Below are positions 1-5,052 of a stretch of DNA of 5,052 bases, piece after piece. The notes under the pieces were generated by a model. That model had not been told where the DNA came from and made no database searches. It saw only the letters and a program-made list of their open reading frames with translations. The position numbers were made by a program, and so were the translations under genes. How positions within the stretch are numbered: position 1 is the stretch's first letter; every line of letters starts with the position of its first letter. This stretch comes from Micrococcales bacterium UBA2465 (lineage in GTDB: Bacteria > Actinomycetota > Actinomycetes > Actinomycetales > Microbacteriaceae): positions 19,396-24,447 of the forward strand of contig DDPP01000012.1 of NCBI GenBank assembly GCA_002342255.1, given 5' to 3'.

Positions 1-2843
1 GAGCCGATATCAAGTTCGAAAAACGCAATCTGATGCCCCGATTCGATGTTCCAGCCGGTCACACCGAAGCCAGCTGGTTCGAACTTGAAGTTGCCAGAGG
101 TATGAAAGAGCGCTTTGGTGAGAACATACCCCATCAGTATCAAGAACGAGCAAAATTTGAAGTTGAAGTTATCAAAAACATGAACTTCCCCGGCTACTTC
201 TTGGTGGTAGCAGACTTTATTTCTTGGGCTAGAGCTCAAGGCATCAGAGTGGGCCCTGGCCGAGGTTCAGCGGCAGGTTCTATTGTGGCTTACGCCCTTG
301 GCATCACCGCTTTAGACCCGATTAAGTATGGTTTGCTATTCGAGCGTTTTTTAAACCCAGCGCGAATTAGCCTGCCCGATATCGACGTTGACTTTGATGA
401 CCGTCGCAGAGGGGAGGTAATTCGTTACGTTACTCAAAAATATGGCGAAGACCGAGTGGCACAAATTATTACCTTCGGAACCATCAAAGCTAAGCAGTCT
501 TTGAAAGACGCTGCCCGAGTGCTCGGTATGGACTACGCGGTTGGTGAGAAACTAACCAAGGCGATGCCGGCAATGGTTCTTGGAAAAGATATGACGCTTT
601 CCGAGATGGTAACTGATCCGAATGCTAGGACAGTGGTGGTTGATACTCGAGATGAGTTGGATGATGAATTTAGCGAAGAATCAGTAGAGTTCGAACCAGT
701 TCAAGTTAACCAGCCAACCGATTCAAAGTCGAGATACAAAGAGGCTGCCGAGTTTAGAAAAATCCTAGAAGAGGATTCTGACGCTCGAACAGTATTTGAA
801 TTGGCTAAAGGTCTCGAGGGTCTTAAGCGTCAAACCTCGGTGCATGCCGCCGGGGTAATCATGTCGGCTGAACCGCTGCTTGACACTATTCCAGTGATTC
901 GACGAGACGATGATGGAGCTATCATCACAGCGTTTGCTCAACATCCCTGCGAAGAACTCGGTTTGGTCAAAATGGACTTCCTAGGTCTAAGAAACCTTAC
1001 TGTTCTCGACCGTGCTTTAGAAAACGCAAAGAGCAATCGAAATGTTGAAGTTGTTTTAGAAGAGCTGGATTTAGATGGCGATGGGGCAACCTACGAAATG
1101 ATTTCAAGAGGTGACACCCTTGGAGTATTCCAGTTAGATAGCGGTCAGATGCGGGCATTGCTCAGGATACTTAAGCCGAGCAAGTTTGAGCACATTTCGG
1201 CAGCGATTGCTCTTTATCGACCTGGCCCGATGGGTATGGGCTCACACATCTCTTATGCCCACCGCAAAAATGGTTTAGAGCAAAACATTCCGATTCACAA
1301 AAGCCTTGAAGAGCCATTGGCGGCAATTCTCGATCCAACCTACGGGTTGATTGTCTATCAAGAGCAGGTTATGGCAGTGGCCCAACGGGTAGCTAATTTT
1401 TCGCTGGCCAAAGCAGATGAACTTCGCCGTGCTATGGGCAAGAAAAAGAAGGAAGAGCTAGATGCGCAACTAGCAGATTTCACTGCGGGCATGAAGGAAA
1501 ATGGTTTCCCTGATGATGCAATAACCAAGCTCTGGGAGACGTTGCTTCCCTTTGCAGATTATGCCTTCAACAAGGCTCACTCTGCCGCCTACGGAGTTTT
1601 GTCATATTGGACTGCCTACATGAAGGCCAATTTCCCTCAGGAATACATGGCTGCCTTGCTGACCTCAGTAAAAAGTTCAAGAGACAAGCTCGGAGTTTAC
1701 CTAAGTGAAGCCCGCCGAGCTGGAATTCGAGTCTTGCCACCAGATGTCAATGACTCCATCGCAGACTTCCAAGCCGTCGGCAAAGATATTCGATTTGGTT
1801 TGGAGGCAATTCGCAATGTTGGTTTAGGTGTCGTTGAAGAAATAGTTGCAACTCGCAAGGCTAAAGGGCGGTTCGAATCCTTCCAGGACTTTGTTGCGAA
1901 AGTTCCAGCATCGGTTTGCACCCGAAAGGTTATCGAATCGCTGATCAAAGCTGGTGCATTTGATTCTTTTGAGGTAACCCGTCGAGCATTATTTGAAGTG
2001 CACGAAGAAATTATTGAAGCTGAGTTGCGCAATAAAAAACAAGAAGCTTCTGGTGAGATGGACCTCTTTGGTGATTTCGAAGAGGAACACACTGCCACCA
2101 AAATTGCGAATTTAGCCGAGTGGCCTCAGCGGCAGTTATTGAGCCTGGAGCGTGAAATGCTAGGGCTATATATCAGCGATCACCCACTGCGCGGAGCAGA
2201 GGATCGGATTCGCCTAGCGGCAACCGAAAGCATCGCGTCCTTTAATGCACGGTCAAATTTTGAAGACACAGAGCCTGTCACGCTTGCTGGTTTGATTACC
2301 GCAGTTGAAGTAAAGACCGCTAGAGCTTCTGGAAATATCTACGCCAATGTAACAATTGAAGATCTAGATTCTGAAGTCACCATGATGATCTTCAGCAAGA
2401 CATATCAGCAGTTTGCAGAGATCCTTAAGGTTGATTCCATTGTGGCTATTCGCGGAAGGATGCGTCCGCGGGACGATGGCTTCAGTCTAAATGTCAACGA
2501 TATTGTTGTTTTGGAAAAAGACCAAAACATATTCAGTGGTCCACTAAAACTCGTAATACCAGAGCATTTAACCACAAGACCAAACATCGAAATTCTGGAT
2601 AGGACTTTGAGCAGATACCCCGGTCAAACTGAAGTTATCCTGCTCTTGAAAAGTTCGGATGGTGCCCAAGAGTATCGAATCAAACATAAAGTTTTTGTCA
2701 GTGAAGCCTTAATTTCTGAAATAAAGCAGCATTTTGGAGTTGGAGTTTTAGATCAAGGTCCGTTGAAGCAATCAACTCAGTCGCTCACCGGGGATGACGT
2801 ATCCTCTTTGGTGGTAGAGCAAACTTGGGAGCTCTTCGGTTAG
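1..2843 (+). CDS. dnaE: DNA polymerase III alpha subunit, DnaE1 type (5' end outside window)
   Basis: Catalytic subunit of the replicative DNA polymerase. The frame is open to the left edge: the codons from position 3 read ADIKFEKRNL before the first ATG at 33, so that ATG is internal. Numbering from it, the visible protein shows GPGRGSAAGS (74-83), the palm motif PDIDVDFDD with catalytic Asp118 and Asp120, the third catalytic Asp315 in KMDFLGL, fingers motifs YRPGPM (395-400), YGLIVYQEQVM (from 437) and LRRAMGKKKK (from 464), then FNKAHSAAYG (from 512). A helix-hairpin-helix region ends in GAFDS (from 641), a clamp-binding-like EMDLF lies at 675-679, and an OB fold at about 749-829. The N-terminal PHP domain must lie upstream; actinobacterial DnaE1 is usually about 1150-1180 residues. 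Odd points are an acidic insertion of about 33-37 residues in the palm and the Glu that starts the clamp motif. The 3' end overlaps a convergent gene, and no terminator hairpin is visible after the stop. Identification is secure. Confidence 0.98.
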   Translation, partial: ADIKFEKRNLMPRFDVPAGHTEASWFELEVARGMKERFGENIPHQYQERAKFEVEVIKNMNFPGYFLVVADFISWARAQGIRVGPGRGSAAGSIVAYALGITALDPIKYGLLFERFLNPARISLPDIDVDFDDRRRGEVIRYVTQKYGEDRVAQIITFGTIKAKQSLKDAARVLGMDYAVGEKLTKAMPAMVLGKDMTLSEMVTDPNARTVVVDTRDELDDEFSEESVEFEPVQVNQPTDSKSRYKEAAEFRKILEEDSDARTVFELAKGLEGLKRQTSVHAAGVIMSAEPLLDTIPVIRRDDDGAIITAFAQHPCEELGLVKMDFLGLRNLTVLDRALENAKSNRNVEVVLEELDLDGDGATYEMISRGDTLGVFQLDSGQMRALLRILKPSKFEHISAAIALYRPGPMGMGSHISYAHRKNGLEQNIPIHKSLEEPLAAILDPTYGLIVYQEQVMAVAQRVANFSLAKADELRRAMGKKKKEELDAQLADFTAGMKENGFPDDAITKLWETLLPFADYAFNKAHSAAYGVLSYWTAYMKANFPQEYMAALLTSVKSSRDKLGVYLSEARRAGIRVLPPDVNDSIADFQAVGKDIRFGLEAIRNVGLGVVEEIVATRKAKGRFESFQDFVAKVPASVCTRKVIESLIKAGAFDSFEVTRRALFEVHEEIIEAELRNKKQEASGEMDLFGDFEEEHTATKIANLAEWPQRQLLSLEREMLGLYISDHPLRGAEDRIRLAATESIASFNARSNFEDTEPVTLAGLITAVEVKTARASGNIYANVTIEDLDSEVTMMIFSKTYQQFAEILKVDSIVAIRGRMRPRDDGFSLNVNDIVVLEKDQNIFSGPLKLVIPEHLTTRPNIEILDRTLSRYPGQTEVILLLKSSDGAQEYRIKHKVFVSEALISEIKQHFGVGVLDQGPLKQSTQSLTGDDVSSLVVEQTWELFG
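621..731 (+). other. Acidic insertion within the DnaE palm domain
   Basis: DnaE residues about 197-233 lie between the conserved KDMTLSEMVTDP and RYKEAAEFR segments, on the stretch joining the two halves of the polymerase active site. In the actinobacterial DnaE1 proteins I remember, only about four residues join these segments. Here there are about 37, rich in Asp and Glu (for example DELDDEFSEESVEFE) and followed by a Gln/Pro/Ser-rich run. The reading frame and codon style continue unbroken and catalytic Asp315 lies downstream, so this is an in-frame insertion and not a frameshift or intein: the conserved N- and C-terminal intein residues are absent and it is far too short. Function unknown. 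The boundaries rest on a remembered alignment. Confidence 0.6.
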
Positions 2844-3272
2844 TAAGCCTGATTCAACTGAAACTATAAACACCGCATTAGCTTCAACCTCAACGAATCT
2901 CTTTACCTCACAAATCAAAATCGCATTGACATTTTTGAAAATAGGTATCTGATGCCGTTCTTCTCTGAACCAATCGTCAGATAGAAATCTTTTGCTGTGA
3001 TCCTCAGACATTTTCTTAGCAAGAGAGAGTGATTCTTGACTGAGCATTGAAATCGCCACATACTTGACATCTTTCAAGGCTCGCCAACTACTAGCACCGC
3101 GAGAAACATTGAAGGTTACCAGGGCAGGTTCAGATCCGAGCGAGGTAACACTTGTAGCGGTAAAGCCGACTGGGTTTCCCTCCGGGTCATTCATAGTGAT
3201 TATGCATACGCCTGAGGCATGACGTCGGAATGCCGATTTCAATGCTTCGGTTGCGTTTTCGATTTGTTCCAT
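2772..3272 (-). CDS. Flavin reductase-like domain protein (NADH:FMN oxidoreductase family), atypical
   Basis: A 166-residue protein of the short flavin reductase family (HpaC/DIM6-type split-barrel FMN proteins), whose members usually reduce FMN or FAD with NAD(P)H for a partner monooxygenase. Family features seen are FRRHASGVCIIT (15-26), GFTATSVTSLGSEPALVTFNV (about 36-56, the flavin-binding strand and loop), a Ser-Gln-Glu helix near 78-86, KRF..DDW (94-101) and the C-terminal LLYHQRGY (151-158). There is no signal peptide or membrane segment, so it should be cytosolic. The start is fixed by an in-frame TAG at 3288-3290 just upstream and a good Shine-Dalgarno. The usual Gly-Asp-His near the C-terminal strand is replaced by Glu-Ala-Asn (130-132), so catalysis may be altered or lost and it may only bind flavin. 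Its last 23 codons are antisense to the end of dnaE. No partner oxygenase is in the window, so the substrate is unknown. The family call is firm; activity is not. Confidence 0.85.
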   Translation of the reverse strand: MEQIENATEALKSAFRRHASGVCIITMNDPEGNPVGFTATSVTSLGSEPALVTFNVSRGASSWRALKDVKYVAISMLSQESLSLAKKMSEDHSKRFLSDDWFREERHQIPIFKNVNAILICEVKRFVEVEANAVFIVSVESGLLTEELPSLLYHQRGYVIPGERLS

Positions 3273-3277
3273 CTGGG

Positions 3278-3286
3278 CCTTTCCTT
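3278..3286 (-). promoter_or_regulatory. Ribosome binding site of the flavin reductase-like gene
   Basis: Read on the minus strand this is AAGGAAAGG, ending five bases before the ATG at 3272-3270. Together with the in-frame stop at 3288-3290 it settles the start codon. I found no convincing -35/-10 pair for this gene farther upstream. Confidence 0.7.
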
Positions 3287-3387
3287 GCTAGTTGTAAGGG
3301 TAGCCCATCCGTGTCAGTGGTGTTTTTTATGGTTAGAAGTATTCCAGCCAAAAATAAGATTTCTGCGGCCTGTTTATTTGGTAACGG

Positions 3388-3402
3388 AAAGATTAAATCT
3401 TT
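3388..3402. repeat. Perfect 15-bp palindrome, possible operator
   Basis: The sequence AAAGATTAAATCTTT has two perfect 7-base arms around a central A, and the symmetry ends at the next base on both sides. It lies 116 bp upstream of the flavin reductase-like start codon and about 90 bp upstream of the first NrdR box. The size and symmetry suit a dimeric repressor site, but it does not match the NrdR boxes, and AT-rich DNA can produce such a palindrome by chance. A terminator is unlikely: the arms have only one G:C pair each and it lies upstream of both genes. Confidence 0.35.
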
Positions 3403-3491
3403 GGTTGAAGGTTAAGGTTTTCAATAAAAATTTCGCTTACTATAGGGCAACACGCCGACATTTTAGGAAATTTTGTTTGAACGAATAAAAA

Positions 3492-3507
3492 CCACAAGAT
3501 ATAGGGA
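3492..3507. promoter_or_regulatory. NrdR box 1 (upstream)
   Basis: The sequence CCACAAGATATAGGGA fits the core of the NrdR consensus, roughly acaCwAtATaTwGtgt, with central CAAGATATAG matching the form I recall upstream of Streptomyces nrdRJ. Its right end (GGGA for GTGT) is the weak part. It is 13/16 identical to the reverse complement of box 2, and the two centres are 31 bp apart, about three helical turns, which is the usual spacing of paired NrdR sites. Binding of NrdR here would repress the nrdR-nrdJ operon. Confidence 0.8.
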
Positions 3508-3522
3508 CGGAGAACGCAAAAG

Positions 3523-3538
3523 TACCTACATCTTGTGT
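3523..3538. promoter_or_regulatory. NrdR box 2 (promoter-proximal)
   Basis: The sequence TACCTACATCTTGTGT carries the core CTACATCTTG and the full right arm GTGT of the NrdR consensus. It ends one base before the TATAGT hexamer, so bound NrdR would occupy the -35/-10 spacer of the proposed promoter. The linker between the two boxes is 15 bp (3508-3522). Confidence 0.83.
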
Positions 3539-3539
3539 G

Positions 3540-3545
3540 TATAGT
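3540..3545 (+). promoter_or_regulatory. -10 element of the proposed nrdR-nrdJ promoter
   Basis: TATAGT matches the TATAAT consensus at five of six positions and has the TAnnnT pattern usual in actinobacteria. There is no good -35 at 16-18 bases upstream; that position is A-rich (around 3516-3522), so the promoter may be weak or helped by another factor. Transcription would start near 3551-3553, giving a leader of about 50 bases with a minor 4-bp stem, GGCC-AAAAA-GGCC, at 3569-3581. Placement directly after NrdR box 2 supports it as the regulated promoter. Confidence 0.55.
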
Positions 3546-3589
3546 TGATTTCTCATGACCCTAAGACTGGCCAAAAAGGCCCTGAAAAG

Positions 3590-3595
3590 AAGGAG
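3590..3595 (+). promoter_or_regulatory. Ribosome binding site of nrdR
   Basis: AAGGAG sits five bases before the ATG at 3601, a near-perfect Shine-Dalgarno. An in-frame TGA at 3583-3585 rules out any earlier start. Confidence 0.85.
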
Positions 3596-3600
3596 TAAGC

Positions 3601-4071
3601 ATGCACTGTCCATTCTGCCGCCATGCGGACTCCAGGGTTATCGACTCCAGAACAGCTGAAGACGGCTCTTCAATTCGTAGGAGAAGAGAGTGTCCCGAGT
3701 GTGGATCTCGCTTCTCAACCACTGAGACTGCAAGTATTAGCGTTCTCAAACGTGGTGGTTCGACTGAACCGTTTAGCCGAGAAAAAATCGTCAATGGTGT
3801 TCGAAAGGCATGTCAGGGCAGACCGGTCACTGATGGTGATTTGGCGGTTCTAGCTCAGAGCGTGGAAGAAACTATCCGTGCAACTGGAGCTGCCCAGGTT
3901 GAGGCACAGGAGGTCGGATTGGCAATCCTAGAGCCACTTCGGAAACTCGATGAAGTGGCATTTATGAGATTTGCCAGTGTGTACCAAGGTTGGGACACAC
4001 TGGAGGACTTTGAGGCTGCAATAGCAGTTTTGAAAGTCGAAAGAGAAAACCAAGCTTCGCAAACTGCATAG
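3601..4071 (+). CDS. nrdR: Transcriptional repressor NrdR
   Basis: NrdR is the nucleotide-sensing repressor of ribonucleotide reductase genes: its ATP-cone domain reads ATP and dATP and sets its oligomeric state and DNA binding. The 156-residue length is normal for the family. The N-terminal zinc ribbon has Cys3, Cys6, Cys31 and Cys34 in the pattern MxCPFC and [17 protein letters not shown] (26-42); the Arg run is part of the DNA-binding surface. The ATP-cone spans about 46-136, with VLKRGG (48-53), EPFSREKI (56-63), RPVTDGDL (74-81) and [13 protein letters not shown] near its end. A typical short variable tail follows. The start is certain (Cys at residue 3, in-frame stop upstream, strong Shine-Dalgarno). 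Two NrdR boxes lie upstream, implying autoregulation, and nrdJ follows after 49 bases with no terminator, so the two are probably cotranscribed. All key residues are present; I see nothing broken. Confidence 0.98.
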   Translation: MHCPFCRHADSRVIDSRTAEDGSSIRRRRECPECGSRFSTTETASISVLKRGGSTEPFSREKIVNGVRKACQGRPVTDGDLAVLAQSVEETIRATGAAQVEAQEVGLAILEPLRKLDEVAFMRFASVYQGWDTLEDFEAAIAVLKVERENQASQTA

Positions 4072-4104
4072 CAGCGCGCGTAGAAAACTAAAAACAAAAT
4101 AAAA

Positions 4105-4114
4105 GAAAGAAAGG
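4105..4114 (+). promoter_or_regulatory. Ribosome binding site and A-rich leader of nrdJ
   Basis: GAAAGAAAGG ends six bases before the ATG at 4121, with the spacer CAAAAA. The preceding stretch from about 4083 is almost all purine and A-rich, hence probably unstructured and open to ribosomes. An in-frame TAA at 4100-4102 excludes an earlier start. No promoter or NrdR box was seen in the 49-base gap, so nrdJ probably depends on the nrdR promoter. Confidence 0.7.
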
Positions 4115-4120
4115 CAAAAA

Positions 4121-5052
4121 ATGACAGACACATCGGCATACACCGACGCCGGTGCCGCTAGTCAGGGACGTAAGGGTCTCAAGATTGAGCGCATCTACAC
4201 AACCGAAGGAGTTCACCCTTACGAACAGGTAAACTGGGAATATCGCGATGTCGTCCAAACCAACTGGAAGAATGGCGAAACTATATTTGAGCAACGTGGT
4301 GTTGAATTTCCAGAATTCTGGAGCGTGAACGCATCCACCATCGTTACTACAAAATATTTCCGTGGCGCTATGGGCACTGCAGCTCGCGAATTCAGCCTCA
4401 GACAGCTAATTGACAGAGTGGTAAAGACCTACACCCAGGCGGGCCGTGACCATGGATACTTCGCAACAGAAGAAGACGCAACTATCTTCGATCATGAGCT
4501 AACCTTCATGCTGTTAAACCAGGTCTTTGCCTTCAACTCACCGGTTTGGTTCAACGTTGGAACTTCGAGTCCTCAGCAGGTATCTGCTTGCTTCATTTTG
4601 TCGGTGGACGACTCGATGGAATCAATTTTGAATTGGTACCGCGAAGAGGGAATGATCTTCAAAGGTGGATCAGGTGCTGGTCTAAACCTTTCCAGAATCC
4701 GTTCCTCTAAGGAACTGCTTCGTTCTTCCGGTGGTTCAGCTTCTGGTCCAGTTTCCTTCATGCGCGGTGCTGATGCATCTGCAGGAACCATCAAGTCTGG
4801 TGGTGCGACTCGTCGTGCCGCAAAGATGGTCGTTCTTGACGTTGATCACCCAGACATCGAGGAGTTTATCGAGACCAAGGCTCGTGAAGAGGACAAGATT
4901 CGTGTTCTTCGTGACGCTGGTTACGACATGGAGCTTGGTGGAAAAGACATAAACTCAGTTCAGTATCAGAACGCAAACAACTCAGTTCGTGTAAACGAAG
5001 AGTTCATGCTTGCAGTTGAGCACGGAACTAAGTTCGGTCTACGCGCTAGAAC
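4121..5052 (+). CDS. nrdJ: Adenosylcobalamin-dependent (class II) ribonucleotide reductase, N-terminal part (3' end outside window)
   Basis: NrdJ reduces ribonucleotides to deoxyribonucleotides in the cytosol, using coenzyme B12 to generate the active-site thiyl radical, and so works with or without oxygen. The first 310 codons are visible and open at the right edge; actinobacterial NrdJ is roughly 950 residues, so about one third is seen. Family segments include GVEFPEFWSVNA (60-71), FNSPVWFNVG (138-147), QVSACFILSVDDSM with Cys157 (the N-terminal member of the redox-active Cys pair in this family), GGSGAGLNLSRIRSSKE (182-198), ASGPVSFMRGADAS (207-220), GGATRRAAKMVVLDVDHPDI (227-246) and QNANNSVRVN (283-292). 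This closely resembles Streptomyces-type NrdJ as I remember it. There is no N-terminal ATP-cone before residue 60. The radical-forming Cys and C-terminal redox Cys residues lie beyond the window, so full activity cannot be confirmed. Control by NrdR is inferred from the operon and the upstream boxes. Confidence 0.97.
   Translation, partial: MTDTSAYTDAGAASQGRKGLKIERIYTTEGVHPYEQVNWEYRDVVQTNWKNGETIFEQRGVEFPEFWSVNASTIVTTKYFRGAMGTAAREFSLRQLIDRVVKTYTQAGRDHGYFATEEDATIFDHELTFMLLNQVFAFNSPVWFNVGTSSPQQVSACFILSVDDSMESILNWYREEGMIFKGGSGAGLNLSRIRSSKELLRSSGGSASGPVSFMRGADASAGTIKSGGATRRAAKMVVLDVDHPDIEEFIETKAREEDKIRVLRDAGYDMELGGKDINSVQYQNANNSVRVNEEFMLAVEHGTKFGLRAR

Larger units (their letters stand above)
3273..3600. 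other. AT-rich divergent intergenic region between the flavin reductase-like gene and nrdR
   Basis: This 328-bp stretch separates divergently transcribed genes. The nrdR side (about 3490-3600) holds two NrdR boxes, a -10 hexamer, a short leader and a Shine-Dalgarno. The middle (3388-3402) holds a perfect palindrome, followed by three GGTT units at 3403, 3410 and 3416. A second -10-like hexamer, TACTAT, lies at 3438-3443 without a matching -35. A weak TTGAAC (3478-3483), 16 bases and then TATAGG (3500-3505) overlaps box 1 and could be another start point. Open frames on the plus strand across 3219-3488 encode nothing recognisable and lack a Shine-Dalgarno, so I take them as chance. No tRNA, cobalamin riboswitch or terminator was seen. 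Confidence 0.75.

Noticed and set aside
33..35. ATG at 33 as the start of dnaE
   Set aside because: The same frame stays open to the left edge and the codons before it (ADIKFEKRNL) continue as DnaE sequence; there is no Shine-Dalgarno, and the PHP domain must lie upstream.
621..731. Intein or mobile insertion in dnaE
   Set aside because: The insertion is about 37 residues, with no Cys/Ser at the start, no His-Asn at the end, and no flanking repeats.
1697..2101. 134-codon minus-strand open frame inside dnaE
   Set aside because: It is Ser/Thr/Arg-rich, matches no family I know, and lies wholly opposite conserved dnaE codons, so it is a shadow.
3219..3488. Open frames on the plus strand (89 and 61 codons) across the start of the flavin reductase-like gene and the intergenic region
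   Set aside because: They have no Shine-Dalgarno, an odd Cys/Phe/Trp-rich composition, no recognisable domain, and partly lie antisense to a real gene.
3569..3581. GGCC-AAAAA-GGCC stem just upstream of the nrdR Shine-Dalgarno
   Set aside because: A 4-bp stem is too weak to act as a terminator and has no U-run after it; noted only as a minor leader structure.
3273..3600. Cobalamin riboswitch controlling the B12-dependent reductase
   Set aside because: I found no B12-box-like sequence in this region or in the 49-base gap before nrdJ, and the leader from the proposed start is only about 50 bases.
3555..3659. Short frame starting at ATG 3555 in the nrdR leader, a possible leader peptide
   Set aside because: It has no Shine-Dalgarno, no regulatory codon pattern, and runs out of frame through the start of nrdR before stopping.

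Overview
The window looks like chromosome from an actinobacterium of moderate GC (roughly the high 40s percent by eye, falling to about one third in the intergenic region). The three largest proteins read as actinobacterial: a DnaE1-type DNA polymerase III alpha subunit, a zinc-ribbon/ATP-cone NrdR, and a B12-dependent ribonucleotide reductase whose N-terminal third resembles Streptomyces-type NrdJ. The low GC and the DnaE wording suggest a small-genome aquatic lineage related to Microbacteriaceae. That placement is inference from remembered family sequences, not from a search.

Layout. Positions 1-2843 (+) hold the C-terminal four fifths or so of dnaE, open at the left edge. Positions 2772-3272 (-) hold a small flavin-reductase-domain protein. 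Its last 23 codons lie antisense to the end of dnaE, in the same codon register. Positions 3273-3600 are a 328-bp AT-rich divergent intergenic region with a perfect 15-bp palindrome, two NrdR boxes 31 bp apart centre to centre, and a good -10 hexamer just after the second box. Positions 3601-4071 (+) hold nrdR, and 4121 to the right edge (+) holds the first 310 codons of nrdJ. No terminator separates the last two, so they look like one operon.

Function. The window joins DNA synthesis to its precursor supply. DnaE polymerises dNTPs, NrdJ makes deoxyribonucleotides from ribonucleotides with adenosylcobalamin, and NrdR senses ATP/dATP and represses ribonucleotide reductase genes. The boxes upstream of nrdR imply that the repressor controls its own operon as well as nrdJ. 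The flavin reductase has no obvious partner here and has lost a usually conserved motif.

Most of this is well-known biology. The points worth a second look are an acidic insertion in the DnaE palm, the altered flavin reductase, the in-register antisense overlap, and the palindrome of unknown role. I see no phage, transposon, CRISPR array, RNA gene or clearly undescribed multi-gene system.
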